DNA of 64,000 nt. Origin: Sphaerisporangium fuscum. Lineage in GTDB: Bacteria > Actinomycetota > Actinomycetes > Streptosporangiales > Streptosporangiaceae. The translations under genes and the position numbers were made by a program. Location of the stretch: positions 186,001 through 250,000 of the forward strand of contig NZ_JAHDTF010000012.1 in assembly GCF_018531465.1 (NCBI RefSeq). The letters are read 5' to 3'. Positions 51,655 through 60,105 of the stretch are shown here, piece after piece (positions within the stretch are counted from its first letter, which is position 1; each line of letters starts with the position of its first letter). The notes beneath the pieces are model-generated. The model had not been told where the DNA came from, made no database searches, and saw only the letters and a list, made by a program, of their open reading frames with translations.

Positions 51655-53088
51655 ATGAACGCCATCAGCCCGCGCAGATGGCAGGCACTCATCGTGCTCG
51701 CCGCCGCGCAGTTCATGGTCATCATGGACACTTCGATCATCGGTGTCGCGCTTCCCGACATTCAGCGCGACCTCGGCTTCACCCAGAACACCCTGCAATG
51801 GGTCTTCAACGCCTACGTCATCGCCTTCGGCGGCCTGCTGTTGCTCGGTGGCCGGCTGTCCGACCTCCTCGGCGCCCGCAAGGTCTTCACCGCCGGTTGG
51901 ATCATCCTCATCGCCGGATCGGCCGTCGCGGCCGCGGCGGGTGACGCCTGGATCGAGATCGCCGGCCGTGGCGTGCAGGGCGTCGGCGGCGCACTGATCG
52001 CACCCGCTTCCATGACCCTGCTCATGAGGCTCTTCGGCCACGACCAGCGCGAACTGGGCAAGGCCATGGCCCTGTACGGCGCCGCCGCGCCCGCCGGTGG
52101 CACCGCCGGCGTCTTCCTCGGCGGCGTCATCACCGAATACCTCAGCTGGCCATGGGTCTTCATCGTCTACATCCCGATCGGCGTGGCGACCCTGCTGGCC
52201 GCACCCGCCCTGTTGCCCGCCGTGGGCGGCAGGCGCGGCTCGGTGGACGTCCTCGGCGCGATCGCGGTCACCGCCGGCCTCGCCCTGGCCGTGTTCGCCA
52301 TCGTGCGGGCGCCCGAGCAGGGCTGGGGCTCGGCCGCCACCGTGCTGGAACTGGCCGGAGCGGTCGTCCTCCTCGCGCTGTTCCTGGTCATCCAGCGGGC
52401 GGTCCGCGAGCCGCTCATGCCGCTCGGCATCTGGCGCACCCCCGGGCTCGCCACGGCCAACCTCGCGATGGCGCTGCTGGGGGCCGCCTGGATCCCGATG
52501 TGGTACTTCCTCAACCTCTACCTCCAGCAGGTTCTGGACTACACGGCCTTCCCCAGCGGTGCGGCGCTGCTGCCGATGACGATCACCGTCATGATCTTCA
52601 TGATCGGCATCACGGCCCGCCTGCTCGGCCGGTTCGGCGCCAAGCCGCTGATCGTCATCGGCCTGCTGGTCCTGGGGGCGGGAGTGGCGGGGCTGTCGCT
52701 GGTCAGGCCGGACGGCGCCTTCGCCAGTGACGTCCTGCCGGCCTCGATCGTCGCCGCGATCGGCATGTCCCTGGCCTACATTCCCGCGATGATGTCGGCG
52801 ATGTCCGGGGTGCGTCCGGAGGAGAGCGGCCTGGCCTCCGGCATCGTCAACACCACCTACCAGGTGGGCTCGGCCCTCGGCCTCGCCGTCATGATGGCGA
52901 TCGCCACCGTCCAGGGCGCTTCCGAGCTGGGGAACGCGGCCAAGCTCACCGACGGCTTCCAGGCGGCATTCATCGGAGCAGGGGTGGTCGCGGCGGCCGG
53001 CGCCGTCCTCGGCCTGCTGCTGATGCGCACGCCGAAGGCCGGTGCCGGAGCCGCCGTGCAGACGGAGACGGAGTCGCTGGGCGCGTGA
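51655..53088 (+). CDS. MFS efflux pump, EmrB/QacA (DHA2) family
   Basis: A 477-residue transporter with about 14 membrane helices. DHA2 signatures are visible: FMVIMDTSIIGVALPDIQRDLG, GGRLSDLLGARKVF and GRGVQGVGGALIAPASM. It exports drugs or other hydrophobic compounds by proton antiport. ACAGGAG lies 7 bases before the ATG. Two CsoR-like sites stand 215-270 bases upstream, with a hairpin in the leader, and csoR follows 107 bases downstream. Export of a copper-binding metabolite is an inference. Confidence 0.88.
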   Translation: MNAISPRRWQALIVLAAAQFMVIMDTSIIGVALPDIQRDLGFTQNTLQWVFNAYVIAFGGLLLLGGRLSDLLGARKVFTAGWIILIAGSAVAAAAGDAWIEIAGRGVQGVGGALIAPASMTLLMRLFGHDQRELGKAMALYGAAAPAGGTAGVFLGGVITEYLSWPWVFIVYIPIGVATLLAAPALLPAVGGRRGSVDVLGAIAVTAGLALAVFAIVRAPEQGWGSAATVLELAGAVVLLALFLVIQRAVREPLMPLGIWRTPGLATANLAMALLGAAWIPMWYFLNLYLQQVLDYTAFPSGAALLPMTITVMIFMIGITARLLGRFGAKPLIVIGLLVLGAGVAGLSLVRPDGAFASDVLPASIVAAIGMSLAYIPAMMSAMSGVRPEESGLASGIVNTTYQVGSALGLAVMMAIATVQGASELGNAAKLTDGFQAAFIGAGVVAAAGAVLGLLLMRTPKAGAGAAVQTETESLGA

Positions 53089-53141
53089 TGAGGGCGCGGG
53101 GCGTCTCGGTACGCCCCGCGCCCTTCCCGGCTCCCGTGCAA

Positions 53142-53156
53142 TACCCAGGGGGGGTA
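53142..53156. promoter_or_regulatory. CsoR-like autoregulatory site
   Basis: TACCCAGGGGGGGTA lies 40 bases before the csoR ATG. Confidence 0.75.
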
Positions 53157-53195
53157 CGGCGTTGTGGTACGTGAGACGGTGAGAGGGGTGCGAAG

Positions 53196-53477
53196 ATGAC
53201 CGGATACACCGACAGCAAGCAGGACCACCTGCGACGGCTTCGCCGCGTCGAAGGCCAGGTCCGCGGACTCCAGCGCATGGTCGAAGAGGACAAGTACTGC
53301 ATCGACGTCCTCACCCAGGTGTCGGCCGCCACCAGTGCGCTGCGGTCCTTCGCGCTCTCCCTGCTGGAGGAGCACATGGCGCACTGCGTCGCCGACGCCG
53401 CCGCCAAGGGCGGTGAGGAGGCCCAGGCCAAGGTCAAGGAGGCCTCCGACGCCATCGCCCGCCTGGTCCGTTCATGA
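53196..53477 (+). CDS. csoR: CsoR-family copper-sensing repressor
   Basis: A 93-residue all-helical repressor. Copper ligands Cys35, His60 and Cys64 match Cys36/His61/Cys65 of M. tuberculosis CsoR. It forms a tetramer that releases DNA on binding Cu(I). A CsoR-type palindrome lies before its own gene, and similar sites lie before the MFS and copZ genes. It is the likely common regulator of the copper genes in the window. Confidence 0.92.
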   Translation: MTGYTDSKQDHLRRLRRVEGQVRGLQRMVEEDKYCIDVLTQVSAATSALRSFALSLLEEHMAHCVADAAAKGGEEAQAKVKEASDAIARLVRS

Positions 53478-53593
53478 GACCGGCGGAAGGACCGCTGTGA
53501 GCGGCGCCCGGATCGGACGCCGCCGTGTCGTCTCGCCGGCACCTCCGGCGAGCAACCGGTCGAGGCACGGGTACGGCTCCGGCTCGGCGAACT

Positions 53594-53624
53594 CGTGGGG
53601 CGGGTGACCGGCACCCGCCCCACG
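53594..53624. terminator. Bidirectional terminator between csoR and DUF305 gene
   Basis: CGTGGGGCGGGTG-accgg-CACCCGCCCCACG, a perfect 13-bp stem between convergent genes. Confidence 0.8.
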
Positions 53625-53637
53625 GCCTGCTGTCAGC

Positions 53638-54264
53638 TCACCCGGCGCGCAGCAGCTGCTTCATCCTGGTGATCTCGCTCGTCTGGCCGGCGACGATGGC
53701 GTCGGCCATTTCCTTGGCCGGGGCGTAGGCGCCCGCGCTCCGCTCCTGCTCGGCCATCGTGACCGCACCCTCGTGATGCTTGATCATCATCTCCAGGAAG
53801 GCCTTGTCGAAGGCACGCCCCGACAACCCCTCGAGATTCTTCATGTCGTCGTCCGACATCATGCCCTCCATGCCGTGGTGCATCGAGGGCATGTCGCCCT
53901 TGGGCACCTGGAGTCCCCAGCGGCTCAGCCAGCCGCTCATGGTCTTGATCTCGGGCTCCTGGGCGGCCATGATCTGCTCGGCGAGCCGCTTGACCTCGGC
54001 GCTGGAGGCTCGCTTCGCGGCCGGCTCGGCCATCTCGACCGCCTGCCGGTGATGGGGGATCATCATCGTGGCGAACATCGCGTCCTGGTCGTTGTGGCCG
54101 GCCGACGTGCCCGTCGGAGAGCTCGGAGCGGAGCCGGTGGGGCTCGACGACATCGACGGCATCGCCGGCGCGTCGTGGCCGGCCGCCGCGTCCTGACCCC
54201 CGCAGGCGGTCGCGAGCAGACCGGCCACGGCGAGACCGGCCGTGGCGAGGACGAAACGCTTCAT
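53638..54264 (-). CDS. DUF305 lipoprotein
   Basis: A 208-residue lipoprotein. The lipobox LLATAC lies at about 16-21; two DUF305 repeats carry MMIPHHRQAVEMA and MMIKHHEGAVTMA with Met/His sites suited to metal binding. DUF305 proteins often accompany copper-resistance genes. It is followed on the same strand by nothing else, and a DUF6153 gene lies 68 bases upstream, forming a pair. A BlaI-type operator stands before that pair. Confidence 0.85.
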   Translation of the reverse strand: MKRFVLATAGLAVAGLLATACGGQDAAAGHDAPAMPSMSSSPTGSAPSSPTGTSAGHNDQDAMFATMMIPHHRQAVEMAEPAAKRASSAEVKRLAEQIMAAQEPEIKTMSGWLSRWGLQVPKGDMPSMHHGMEGMMSDDDMKNLEGLSGRAFDKAFLEMMIKHHEGAVTMAEQERSAGAYAPAKEMADAIVAGQTSEITRMKQLLRAG

Positions 54265-54332
54265 GAGTGGGAAAACCTCCGTGCTTGATCTGTGACTGAT
54301 CTCCGTGGCGGCCGGCGGCCGCAGAGAGTCGA

Positions 54333-54734
54333 TCACCGTCGAAGCACGCAGAGCGTCGCCAGGGTGGGGCCTCGGGGCAGGAGCGCCGGCGCCGGTCTCG
54401 GCACCAGGTGGTGAGCGACGTCGCTGACGGCGGCGAGGCTCGCCATGAGGACGCGGGCCACGAGCAGCGCCAGCGCCGCCATGAGGATCATCGCCAGGCA
54501 GACCTCGCCGCCACCGTGCTGCGGGTGGGAGGGCATCTGCCGGTCATGGCCCTGGGATGTCATCGGCAGCATGCCGGAATGGCTCACGTCGGCGAGCACC
54601 ACGCTCGGCATGGGCGCGGGCCCGGGCGTCGGCTGCACGCCGTGCATGGCCAGCAACCCCGCAACTATCGTGCATAGCAGGATCAGGCCGGCCGCGGATC
54701 GGCCGAGCAGCTCCCGTATGCCACGTCGCGTCAC
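54333..54734 (-). CDS. DUF6153-like membrane protein
   Basis: A 133-residue protein with an N-terminal membrane helix (GLILLCTIVAGLLAMHG, about 16-32), a His/Met/Pro-rich external loop (HSGMLPMTSQGHDRQMPSHPQHGG) and a second helix near LMAALALLVARVLM. It resembles DUF6153 proteins, which often precede DUF305 genes in actinobacteria. A copper- or metal-related role is inferred. The start is a GTG; a BlaI-type operator lies 67 bases before it. Confidence 0.65.
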   Translation of the reverse strand: MTRRGIRELLGRSAAGLILLCTIVAGLLAMHGVQPTPGPAPMPSVVLADVSHSGMLPMTSQGHDRQMPSHPQHGGGEVCLAMILMAALALLVARVLMASLAAVSDVAHHLVPRPAPALLPRGPTLATLCVLRR

Positions 54735-54800
54735 GGACCCACACTACCGGCTCCGATATGCGCCTTTCCTCGGAGGAGGTGAGGGTCCCCTCCAGCCGTG

Positions 54801-54821
54801 TCTACTATCGTTTCTAGTAGA
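54801..54821. promoter_or_regulatory. BlaI-type operator before DUF6153-DUF305
   Basis: TCTACTA-tcgtttc-TAGTAGA, a perfect 7-bp-arm palindrome of the TACTA/TAGTA class bound by BlaI/MecI repressors, 67 bases before the DUF6153 start. Confidence 0.7.
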
Positions 54822-54837
54822 AGCTGCCCGGGGTGGT

Positions 54838-55788
54838 TCAGAGACGCGGTAACTCGTGGCAGTGATGGGCCAGGAAGGCGCTCACCCCGGGCGTCAACGC
54901 GACCACCGCGGGCCCGGCGAGCAGAAGCCCCACGACGCTCCAGGGGACCAGACGTTCGCGCCGGGTGAGCGGAGCGGCGGGATTGAGCATGCGTCGCACA
55001 CGCATCAGGGCGGTCTCTCCGCCCATTCCGAGGGAGAAGGCCGGAAACCGCCCCATGGCCACTCTTACCAGGGCGGTCGCGATATGGACGCGTTCGTGGC
55101 GGCGGGCCGCCACGTCGTCGGCCAGGAGCTCGACGAGCCGCGCGGTCTCCTTCCACGCCCGCCTGAACAGAGGCACGTGCGGAAAGGCTTCGGCGAGCGC
55201 CTCCGCACCGGCCAGCACCAGGTGGTGCCGTCCGCGCAGGTGCGCCCGCTCGTGAGCCAGGACGGCCGCCACCTCCTGCGGGGCCAGCGACCGCAACGCA
55301 CCCGTCGTTATGACGGTCCGTCCGTCGCGCCCCGGCAGGCAGTAGGCGATCGGCTCGGCGTGGTCGACGACGACCGCCCCCAGTTCACCGTCATGCCGGC
55401 CGAGCAGGCGGAGCATCCGCGTGTGCTCCCGCCGCTCCCGCCTCGCCTTCAGCAGCACCGCCGCCCCGCAGAAGGCCAGGCGGGCGATCACCGGCCCGCA
55501 CCAGGCGATGACGATCCCACGCCGTGCCGAGGTGATGGCGGGGCCGTGCGGGACGAGCATGGCGCACGCCTCGAACAGGTCGGCGATGCCATGGCCCACG
55601 ACCGACGCCGGGATGACGGCCGCGGGCACGGCGAGGACGGCGGACGTCACCACCGACGCGCACGCCGCATGCCACAGGGCGATGGAGAGACGCGGCGCAC
55701 GCCCGGCCCACCTCCCACCGCCGATCAGCCGCGGCAGGACCGTCGCTCCGAACAGGGTGTACAGCGCGAGCGTGACCGCGGCGATCAT
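54838..55788 (-). CDS. M56 (BlaR1-type) membrane metalloprotease
   Basis: A 316-residue protein with about four membrane helices and a cytoplasmic zinc protease domain. The zinc motif HERAH is followed by LRGRHHL and then a Glu ligand region. BlaR1-like proteases cleave BlaI repressors on a signal, which here is unknown; no sensor domain is attached. Its ATG overlaps the blaI stop (ATGA), so it is coupled to its repressor partner. It ends 16 bases from the BlaI-type operator. Confidence 0.83.
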   Translation of the reverse strand: MIAAVTLALYTLFGATVLPRLIGGGRWAGRAPRLSIALWHAACASVVTSAVLAVPAAVIPASVVGHGIADLFEACAMLVPHGPAITSARRGIVIAWCGPVIARLAFCGAAVLLKARRERREHTRMLRLLGRHDGELGAVVVDHAEPIAYCLPGRDGRTVITTGALRSLAPQEVAAVLAHERAHLRGRHHLVLAGAEALAEAFPHVPLFRRAWKETARLVELLADDVAARRHERVHIATALVRVAMGRFPAFSLGMGGETALMRVRRMLNPAAPLTRRERLVPWSVVGLLLAGPAVVALTPGVSAFLAHHCHELPRL

Positions 55789-56159
55789 GTGGAGCGGCTC
55801 CCGGGCGGGTAGACCCGGAGCGCGGCCTCCAGCGCGGCGGCCTCTTCCGGCGTCAGGCGCTCCAGGAAGTGCACCAGCGTGGCCGCCTGGTTCCCGCCGC
55901 CGGCGAGCGTCATGCGCATGAGCTCGGCGGTGTACGCCTCCTTGCTGGCCACTGCTTCGTAGAGGTAGGCGCGGTTGACCTGCCTGCGTCGTAGCAGCCC
56001 CTTCTTGTGGAGCTTGTCCATCACGGTCATCACCGTGGTGTAGGCGATCCGGCGGTCCTGGCGGAGGTCGTCGAGCACGTCCCTGACGGAGGCCGGCCGG
56101 CGGTACGACCACATGCGATCCATGATCACGGACTCAAGATCCCCGAGGCCCCGTAGCAT
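55785..56159 (-). CDS. BlaI/MecI/CopY-family repressor
   Basis: A 124-residue winged-helix repressor: GDLESVIMDRMW (about 5-16), then AYTTVMTVMDKLHKKGLLRRRQVNRAYLYEA. It dimerises and represses until cleaved. GGGAG lies 8 bases before the ATG at 56157-56159, which is preferred to an ATG 11 codons earlier. It is coupled to the M56 protease gene. The only perfect BlaI-type operator seen lies before the DUF6153-DUF305 operon. Confidence 0.85.
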   Translation of the reverse strand: MLRGLGDLESVIMDRMWSYRRPASVRDVLDDLRQDRRIAYTTVMTVMDKLHKKGLLRRRQVNRAYLYEAVASKEAYTAELMRMTLAGGGNQAATLVHFLERLTPEEAAALEAALRVYPPGSRST

Positions 56160-56275
56160 TCGCCAGCCAATCTCCCGCGGTCGTCCAGCCAATGCTAACG
56201 AGGATCGTAGTGGGGCCGACCGGCCGGCCGAGGGTCCTCACGGACCGCGCCGGCCCGCCGGTCCGCCTCCGTCGT

Positions 56276-58498
56276 CTAGCCGAGCGTCCACTGCTGCAGG
56301 GCGGATCCGCTGTTCGCCTGCTGGGTCACCAGCGATCCGTCGGCGTCCGCCGCCGTGCCGAGGAGCAGCCCGCTCCTGACGGAGGCGACGGTGTAGGCGC
56401 CGTTGGACAGCCGGGTGAGCGTCCAGCGCTGGTTGCCGCCCCCGGTGCAGGTCCACTGGATCACCCTGGCTCCTGGGGCGGCGGAGCCGCCGTCGACGTC
56501 GACGCACAGCCCCGACTCGGCACTGGTCAGCTCGTAGGAGCCGTCGGCCTGCTGGGTGAACCGCCAGTTCTGGTTGGCGCCGCCGTTGGCGGCCCAGGTG
56601 ACGAGCTGGGTGCCGGGGGTGGTGCTGTGGCCGGGGACGTCCAGTGCCCTGCCGCCCGTGACGAGGGTGTGGACGCCGTTGATCGCCGTCCCGGTGGGGG
56701 TGATGGTCAGGGTTTGCTCGGCAGCCGTGCGGCCGCCGCCCACGCCGCTGCCCGTGCTGTCCGTCCATGAGCGGCCGGGTGTGGTCTCGGCGAGCCGGCC
56801 GGAGGCGGCGGACAGGCCGATCACCAGGCCGCTGTAGCGGTTGACCAGACGGTATGTGCCGGTGAGGGTGCCGTTGGACGGGGAGGTGCCAGGAATGACG
56901 AACCACTGCTGTCCGACGCCGGGCCCGCCCGTTCCGGCCGCGGTGACGGTGGGTCTGGTGCCCCAGGCCCGGTTGGCGACGGAGGTGGAGGGGACGCCGA
57001 GGAGCCCGCCCGTGGCGGCGTTGGCGATGCGGTAGGAGCCGTCGCCGTTGGGGGTGAACCGCCAGGCCTCCAGGTCGGATCCCGTGGGAGCGGCCTGGGA
57101 GGTGGTGGCCGGGCCGCCGGAGACCTGGGCGAGGACGCGGCCGTTCCCGCCGGCGACGCGGTAGGTCCTGGCGGGGTCGAACGGCGGTGCCGCGGGCGCG
57201 GACGATCCGATGGTGATGTTGACGTACTCGCCGGAGGAGCCGTTCGAGCATCCGAAGGAGCAGTAGGAGCGGAAGCTCTTGCCCACGATGGTGGAACCGG
57301 TCTTGTTGACGCCGTCGAGGAACCAGCGGTACCAGGAGGCGTTGGTGTGGCCGCCGGTGTCGCCGATCAGCGTCCACTTCTGGCTCGACAGGTTGTCGGT
57401 GGCGTAGAACTGCTGGGGCGCCTTCCCGCTCTGGTCGACCGCCTGCGGTTCACCGATGTACAACCCCAGATAGGCGTCGTAGGTGATGTCCATCACGAAC
57501 AGCGGCGAGGTCGGAGGGGTCTTGCCGGCCGCCGTCTGCTGGTCCACGCTGCCGGGGTTGGCCGGGTCGTACTCCCTGGTCGCGGGGACGTAGCCGGTGG
57601 TGTCGGTGGACGTCACCGGCACCATGGTGCTTTCCCGGCCGCCGACGCCGGGCTGTGACCACGAGCCGTCGTACCACTTCTGCCAGGAGCCGGGCGCCAT
57701 CTTGGCGGAGATGGGGGCCCGGGCCACGTGCGCGTGGAAGGCCTTCCAGCCGCCGTTCTTGTCGACCACCCGTGAGCCGTAGTAGACGTAGAAGTAGCCC
57801 GAGGCGCTGTCGACGAACAGCCGCTGGTCACCGTCCCCGTAGTAGTAGGTCTGCTGGGGGAAGGCCGTGCCGTCCCCCCGCTTGGTGCTGTACGGGGACG
57901 TGATGACATGGCCTTTGATCGTCCATGTTCTGCCCTGGTCCTTCGACACCGCGTAGTCGATGCCGTCGTAGTGGACGCCGTCGCCGAAGGGCTGCGGGGT
58001 GAACTCGTTGTGGATCAGGCCGTACCAGTCGCCGGTGTCCGGGTCGACCCACACGCCCGCCAGGTCGCAGAAGTTCTTCTGGGAGTACCCCGATCCGGCG
58101 GGGGGAGCCGAGGCCTCCACGCCCGTCGGGCTGTTGTTGCAGCGCCAGGTCGTGTCGTTGTTCTTGTCGCTCGAGTTGTTCGGGTTCACCGCGTCGCTGA
58201 TCGTGCTGGAACGTGCGGCGGTGTCGAAGTCGCTTCCGGTGAAGAAGCTCCACTGGCGGGACTGGGTCGCCCCGTAGAGGGCGTGAGACTGCTGGTAGTA
58301 GAAGGTGCCGTCCTTGTCGATGTAGGGGGCCGCCGGGGTGTCGTCCGGCCGGGTCCACGAACCCTTCGATCCGACGCTGACGGTGTAGGAACCGGCGGTC
58401 GCCTCCGCCGACGAGGATGTGGCCGCCGGTACGGTGCCGAGGACGGCCAGGGCCGTCGCCGTGCCGATGCCGAGGAGTCTTCTCAGAGGTGCTGGCAC
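56276..58498 (-). CDS. Secreted sialidase-fold-like protein with ricin-B lectin domains
   Basis: A 740-residue exported protein. A signal peptide covers about 1-32. The region about 40-460 looks like a beta-propeller with an Asp-box (VSKDQGRTWTIKG) of the sialidase type. Two ricin-B trefoils with QxW repeats (NQNWRF, NQRWTL, LQQWTL) follow to the C-terminus. It probably cleaves or binds galactose-containing glycans outside the cell. GAAGGAG lies just before the GTG. Twin LacI-type sites lie upstream. Confidence 0.7.
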   Translation of the reverse strand: MPAPLRRLLGIGTATALAVLGTVPAATSSSAEATAGSYTVSVGSKGSWTRPDDTPAAPYIDKDGTFYYQQSHALYGATQSRQWSFFTGSDFDTAARSSTISDAVNPNNSSDKNNDTTWRCNNSPTGVEASAPPAGSGYSQKNFCDLAGVWVDPDTGDWYGLIHNEFTPQPFGDGVHYDGIDYAVSKDQGRTWTIKGHVITSPYSTKRGDGTAFPQQTYYYGDGDQRLFVDSASGYFYVYYGSRVVDKNGGWKAFHAHVARAPISAKMAPGSWQKWYDGSWSQPGVGGRESTMVPVTSTDTTGYVPATREYDPANPGSVDQQTAAGKTPPTSPLFVMDITYDAYLGLYIGEPQAVDQSGKAPQQFYATDNLSSQKWTLIGDTGGHTNASWYRWFLDGVNKTGSTIVGKSFRSYCSFGCSNGSSGEYVNITIGSSAPAAPPFDPARTYRVAGGNGRVLAQVSGGPATTSQAAPTGSDLEAWRFTPNGDGSYRIANAATGGLLGVPSTSVANRAWGTRPTVTAAGTGGPGVGQQWFVIPGTSPSNGTLTGTYRLVNRYSGLVIGLSAASGRLAETTPGRSWTDSTGSGVGGGRTAAEQTLTITPTGTAINGVHTLVTGGRALDVPGHSTTPGTQLVTWAANGGANQNWRFTQQADGSYELTSAESGLCVDVDGGSAAPGARVIQWTCTGGGNQRWTLTRLSNGAYTVASVRSGLLLGTAADADGSLVTQQANSGSALQQWTLG

Positions 58499-58684
58499 AG
58501 TCACTCCTTCTGTCCGGGGGGCGCGCCTGGGTGCTACGAACCCCTGCTGTGGCCGGTGCGCGGGGCTGACGTGTGACGACCCGCACGGCGCTGGAGAGCC
58601 GGTCTTCACCTCTGCCCGGCGTCATCGATCAGGCGGAGGGAACCGGTATGCCGGGGACCCCGTGACCGAGGTCCGAATCGGAGA

Positions 58685-58698
58685 TGTTATCGATGCCA
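58685..58698. promoter_or_regulatory. LacI-type operator A
   Basis: TGTTATCGATGCCA fits TGNNANCGNTNNCA, the LacI/CcpA-family consensus, and lies inside the 5' leader of the lectin gene, 113 bases from site B. Confidence 0.7.
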
Positions 58699-58783
58699 TA
58701 CAGACCTCGGCGCGGAGTGTCTTGGTCGGTACGGCCTCACAGAAAACGGTCGCCCGCCCCTTAGAAGGGGGCTGCATGGCATG

Positions 58784-58812
58784 ACTATGGCAGACGATGT
58801 TATCGATGCCAA
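58784..58812 (-). promoter_or_regulatory. Promoter with LacI operator B for lectin gene
   Basis: On the minus strand: TTGGCA, 17 bases, CATAGT. The operator TGTTATCGATGCCA (58798-58811) covers the -35 element. The twin of this promoter stands before the ABC operon. Confidence 0.75.
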
Positions 58813-58827
58813 TACCTTGAGAGCCGC

Positions 58828-59868
58828 CTAGTGGTCGCCCCGGCCGGCGGGCGCGGTGCTGGCGCGCACGATCAGGGTCGGCTCGACGGACGCGGGCTCG
58901 GGGGCGGCGTCCGGATCCGTGAGGTGGCGTACCAGGTGGGAGACCGCGAGCGCGCCCATCTCGGCGAACGGCTGGGCCACGGTCGTCAGCGACGGCGAGC
59001 AGTACTGCGCCAGGGCGATGTCGTCGACGCCGACGACGGAGATGTCGTCGGGCACCCGCCTGCCGAGCTCGTGCAGCGCCCGGATGACGCCGAACGCCAT
59101 CTCGTCGCTGGCCACGAAGACGGCCGTGACGTCCGGGATCCTGCCGAGGATGAGGCCGTTGCGGTAGCCGGACTCGGGCGACCAGTCCCCCTCCAGCTCG
59201 GGCGGGACGGTCCTGCCCTCCGCCTCCAGGGTGTCGCGCCACCCCTGGGTGCGGCTGGCCGCGTCTAGCCACTCCCGGGGCCCGGAGACGTGCCAGACGG
59301 TCTCGTGCCCCAGGTCGAGCAGATGCCGGGTCGCCAGGCGCGCGGCGAGGGACTGGTCGACGGCCACGACCTCGGTGGCGGAGGTACGCGATCCGTCGAT
59401 GGTGACGGTCGGCACGGAGCCGGTGAGCTGCTCGATCCGCCTGCTCACGTGGATGAGCGGGACCGCGAGGATGACGCCCTCGACACCCTGGCCCTCCAGC
59501 CGCGACAGGGCGTCCTCGATGGCGGAGGTGTCCAGCGAGGCGGTGGTGGCGGTCGAGACCGAGTAGCCGGCTTCCCGGGCCGCGCTCTCGATGCCGTACA
59601 TGAGGGTGATGCGCGAGTAGAAGCTGGTCTGCAGCATCACCACGCCGATGTTGCGGCTGCGGCCGGAGGACAGCACCCGGGCGGCGTTGTTCTTGCGGTA
59701 GCCGAGCTGGTCGACGGCCGCCAGGACCTTCGCCCGCGTCTTCTCCTGCACGTTGGGGTGGCCGGCCAGGGCGCGTGAGACGGTCTGGGGGGAGACCCCC
59801 GCGACCCGGGCGACGTCGGCCATCGCGGGCGGCCGTGCCGGGTCGTCGTCCGCGCTCCCCATCGTCAT
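58828..59868 (-). CDS. LacI-family regulator
   Basis: A 346-residue repressor. HTH about 16-40 (MADVARVAGVSPQTVSRALAGHPNV), hinge NNAARVLSSGRSRNIGVV, then a periplasmic-binding-like sugar domain to the C-terminus. AAGGGA lies before the ATG at 59866-59868. Three near-identical operators in the region are its likely sites, before the lectin gene and before the ABC transporter. The inducer is probably a galactoside or its product. Confidence 0.9.
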   Translation of the reverse strand: MTMGSADDDPARPPAMADVARVAGVSPQTVSRALAGHPNVQEKTRAKVLAAVDQLGYRKNNAARVLSSGRSRNIGVVMLQTSFYSRITLMYGIESAAREAGYSVSTATTASLDTSAIEDALSRLEGQGVEGVILAVPLIHVSRRIEQLTGSVPTVTIDGSRTSATEVVAVDQSLAARLATRHLLDLGHETVWHVSGPREWLDAASRTQGWRDTLEAEGRTVPPELEGDWSPESGYRNGLILGRIPDVTAVFVASDEMAFGVIRALHELGRRVPDDISVVGVDDIALAQYCSPSLTTVAQPFAEMGALAVSHLVRHLTDPDAAPEPASVEPTLIVRASTAPAGRGDH

Positions 59869-59966
59869 CAGTCCCTTTCGCCGTCCTTCTTCTGGACGAT
59901 GATAGCGCGCGCATCCGCTCTCTCCCCAGCGTCAGCCGCCTGGGGCACTCCAACGGAAGTCAAGTA

Positions 59967-59995
59967 TTGGCATCGATAACATCCTGTGCCATAGT
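59967..59995 (+). promoter_or_regulatory. Promoter with LacI operator C for ABC operon
   Basis: TTGGCA, 17 bases, CATAGT. The operator TGGCATCGATAACA (59968-59981) covers the -35, identical in layout to the lectin promoter. Confidence 0.75.
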
Positions 59996-60105
59996 TCCGG
60001 CACATCAGCGTGAGCGCCGGACCGCCGGGACCCACAGCGCGTCCCGTGGTTCACGGCGGATCGTGGGAGAGCCGAGTCTCCGCTCTCCGCCCGGAAGGAG
60101 AAGCC

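Larger units (their letters stand above)
58499..58827. other. Regulatory region between ricin-lectin and lacI genes
   Basis: No gene. It holds two LacI operators (listed), a promoter reading toward the lectin gene and a small GC hairpin. The 5' untranslated part of the lectin transcript would be about 280 bases. Confidence 0.6.

Noticed and set aside
56194..56211. Possible second BlaI half-site before blaI (CTAAC-N7-GTAGT)
   Set aside because: The arms do not align with the perfect operator at 54801 and match too weakly to call.
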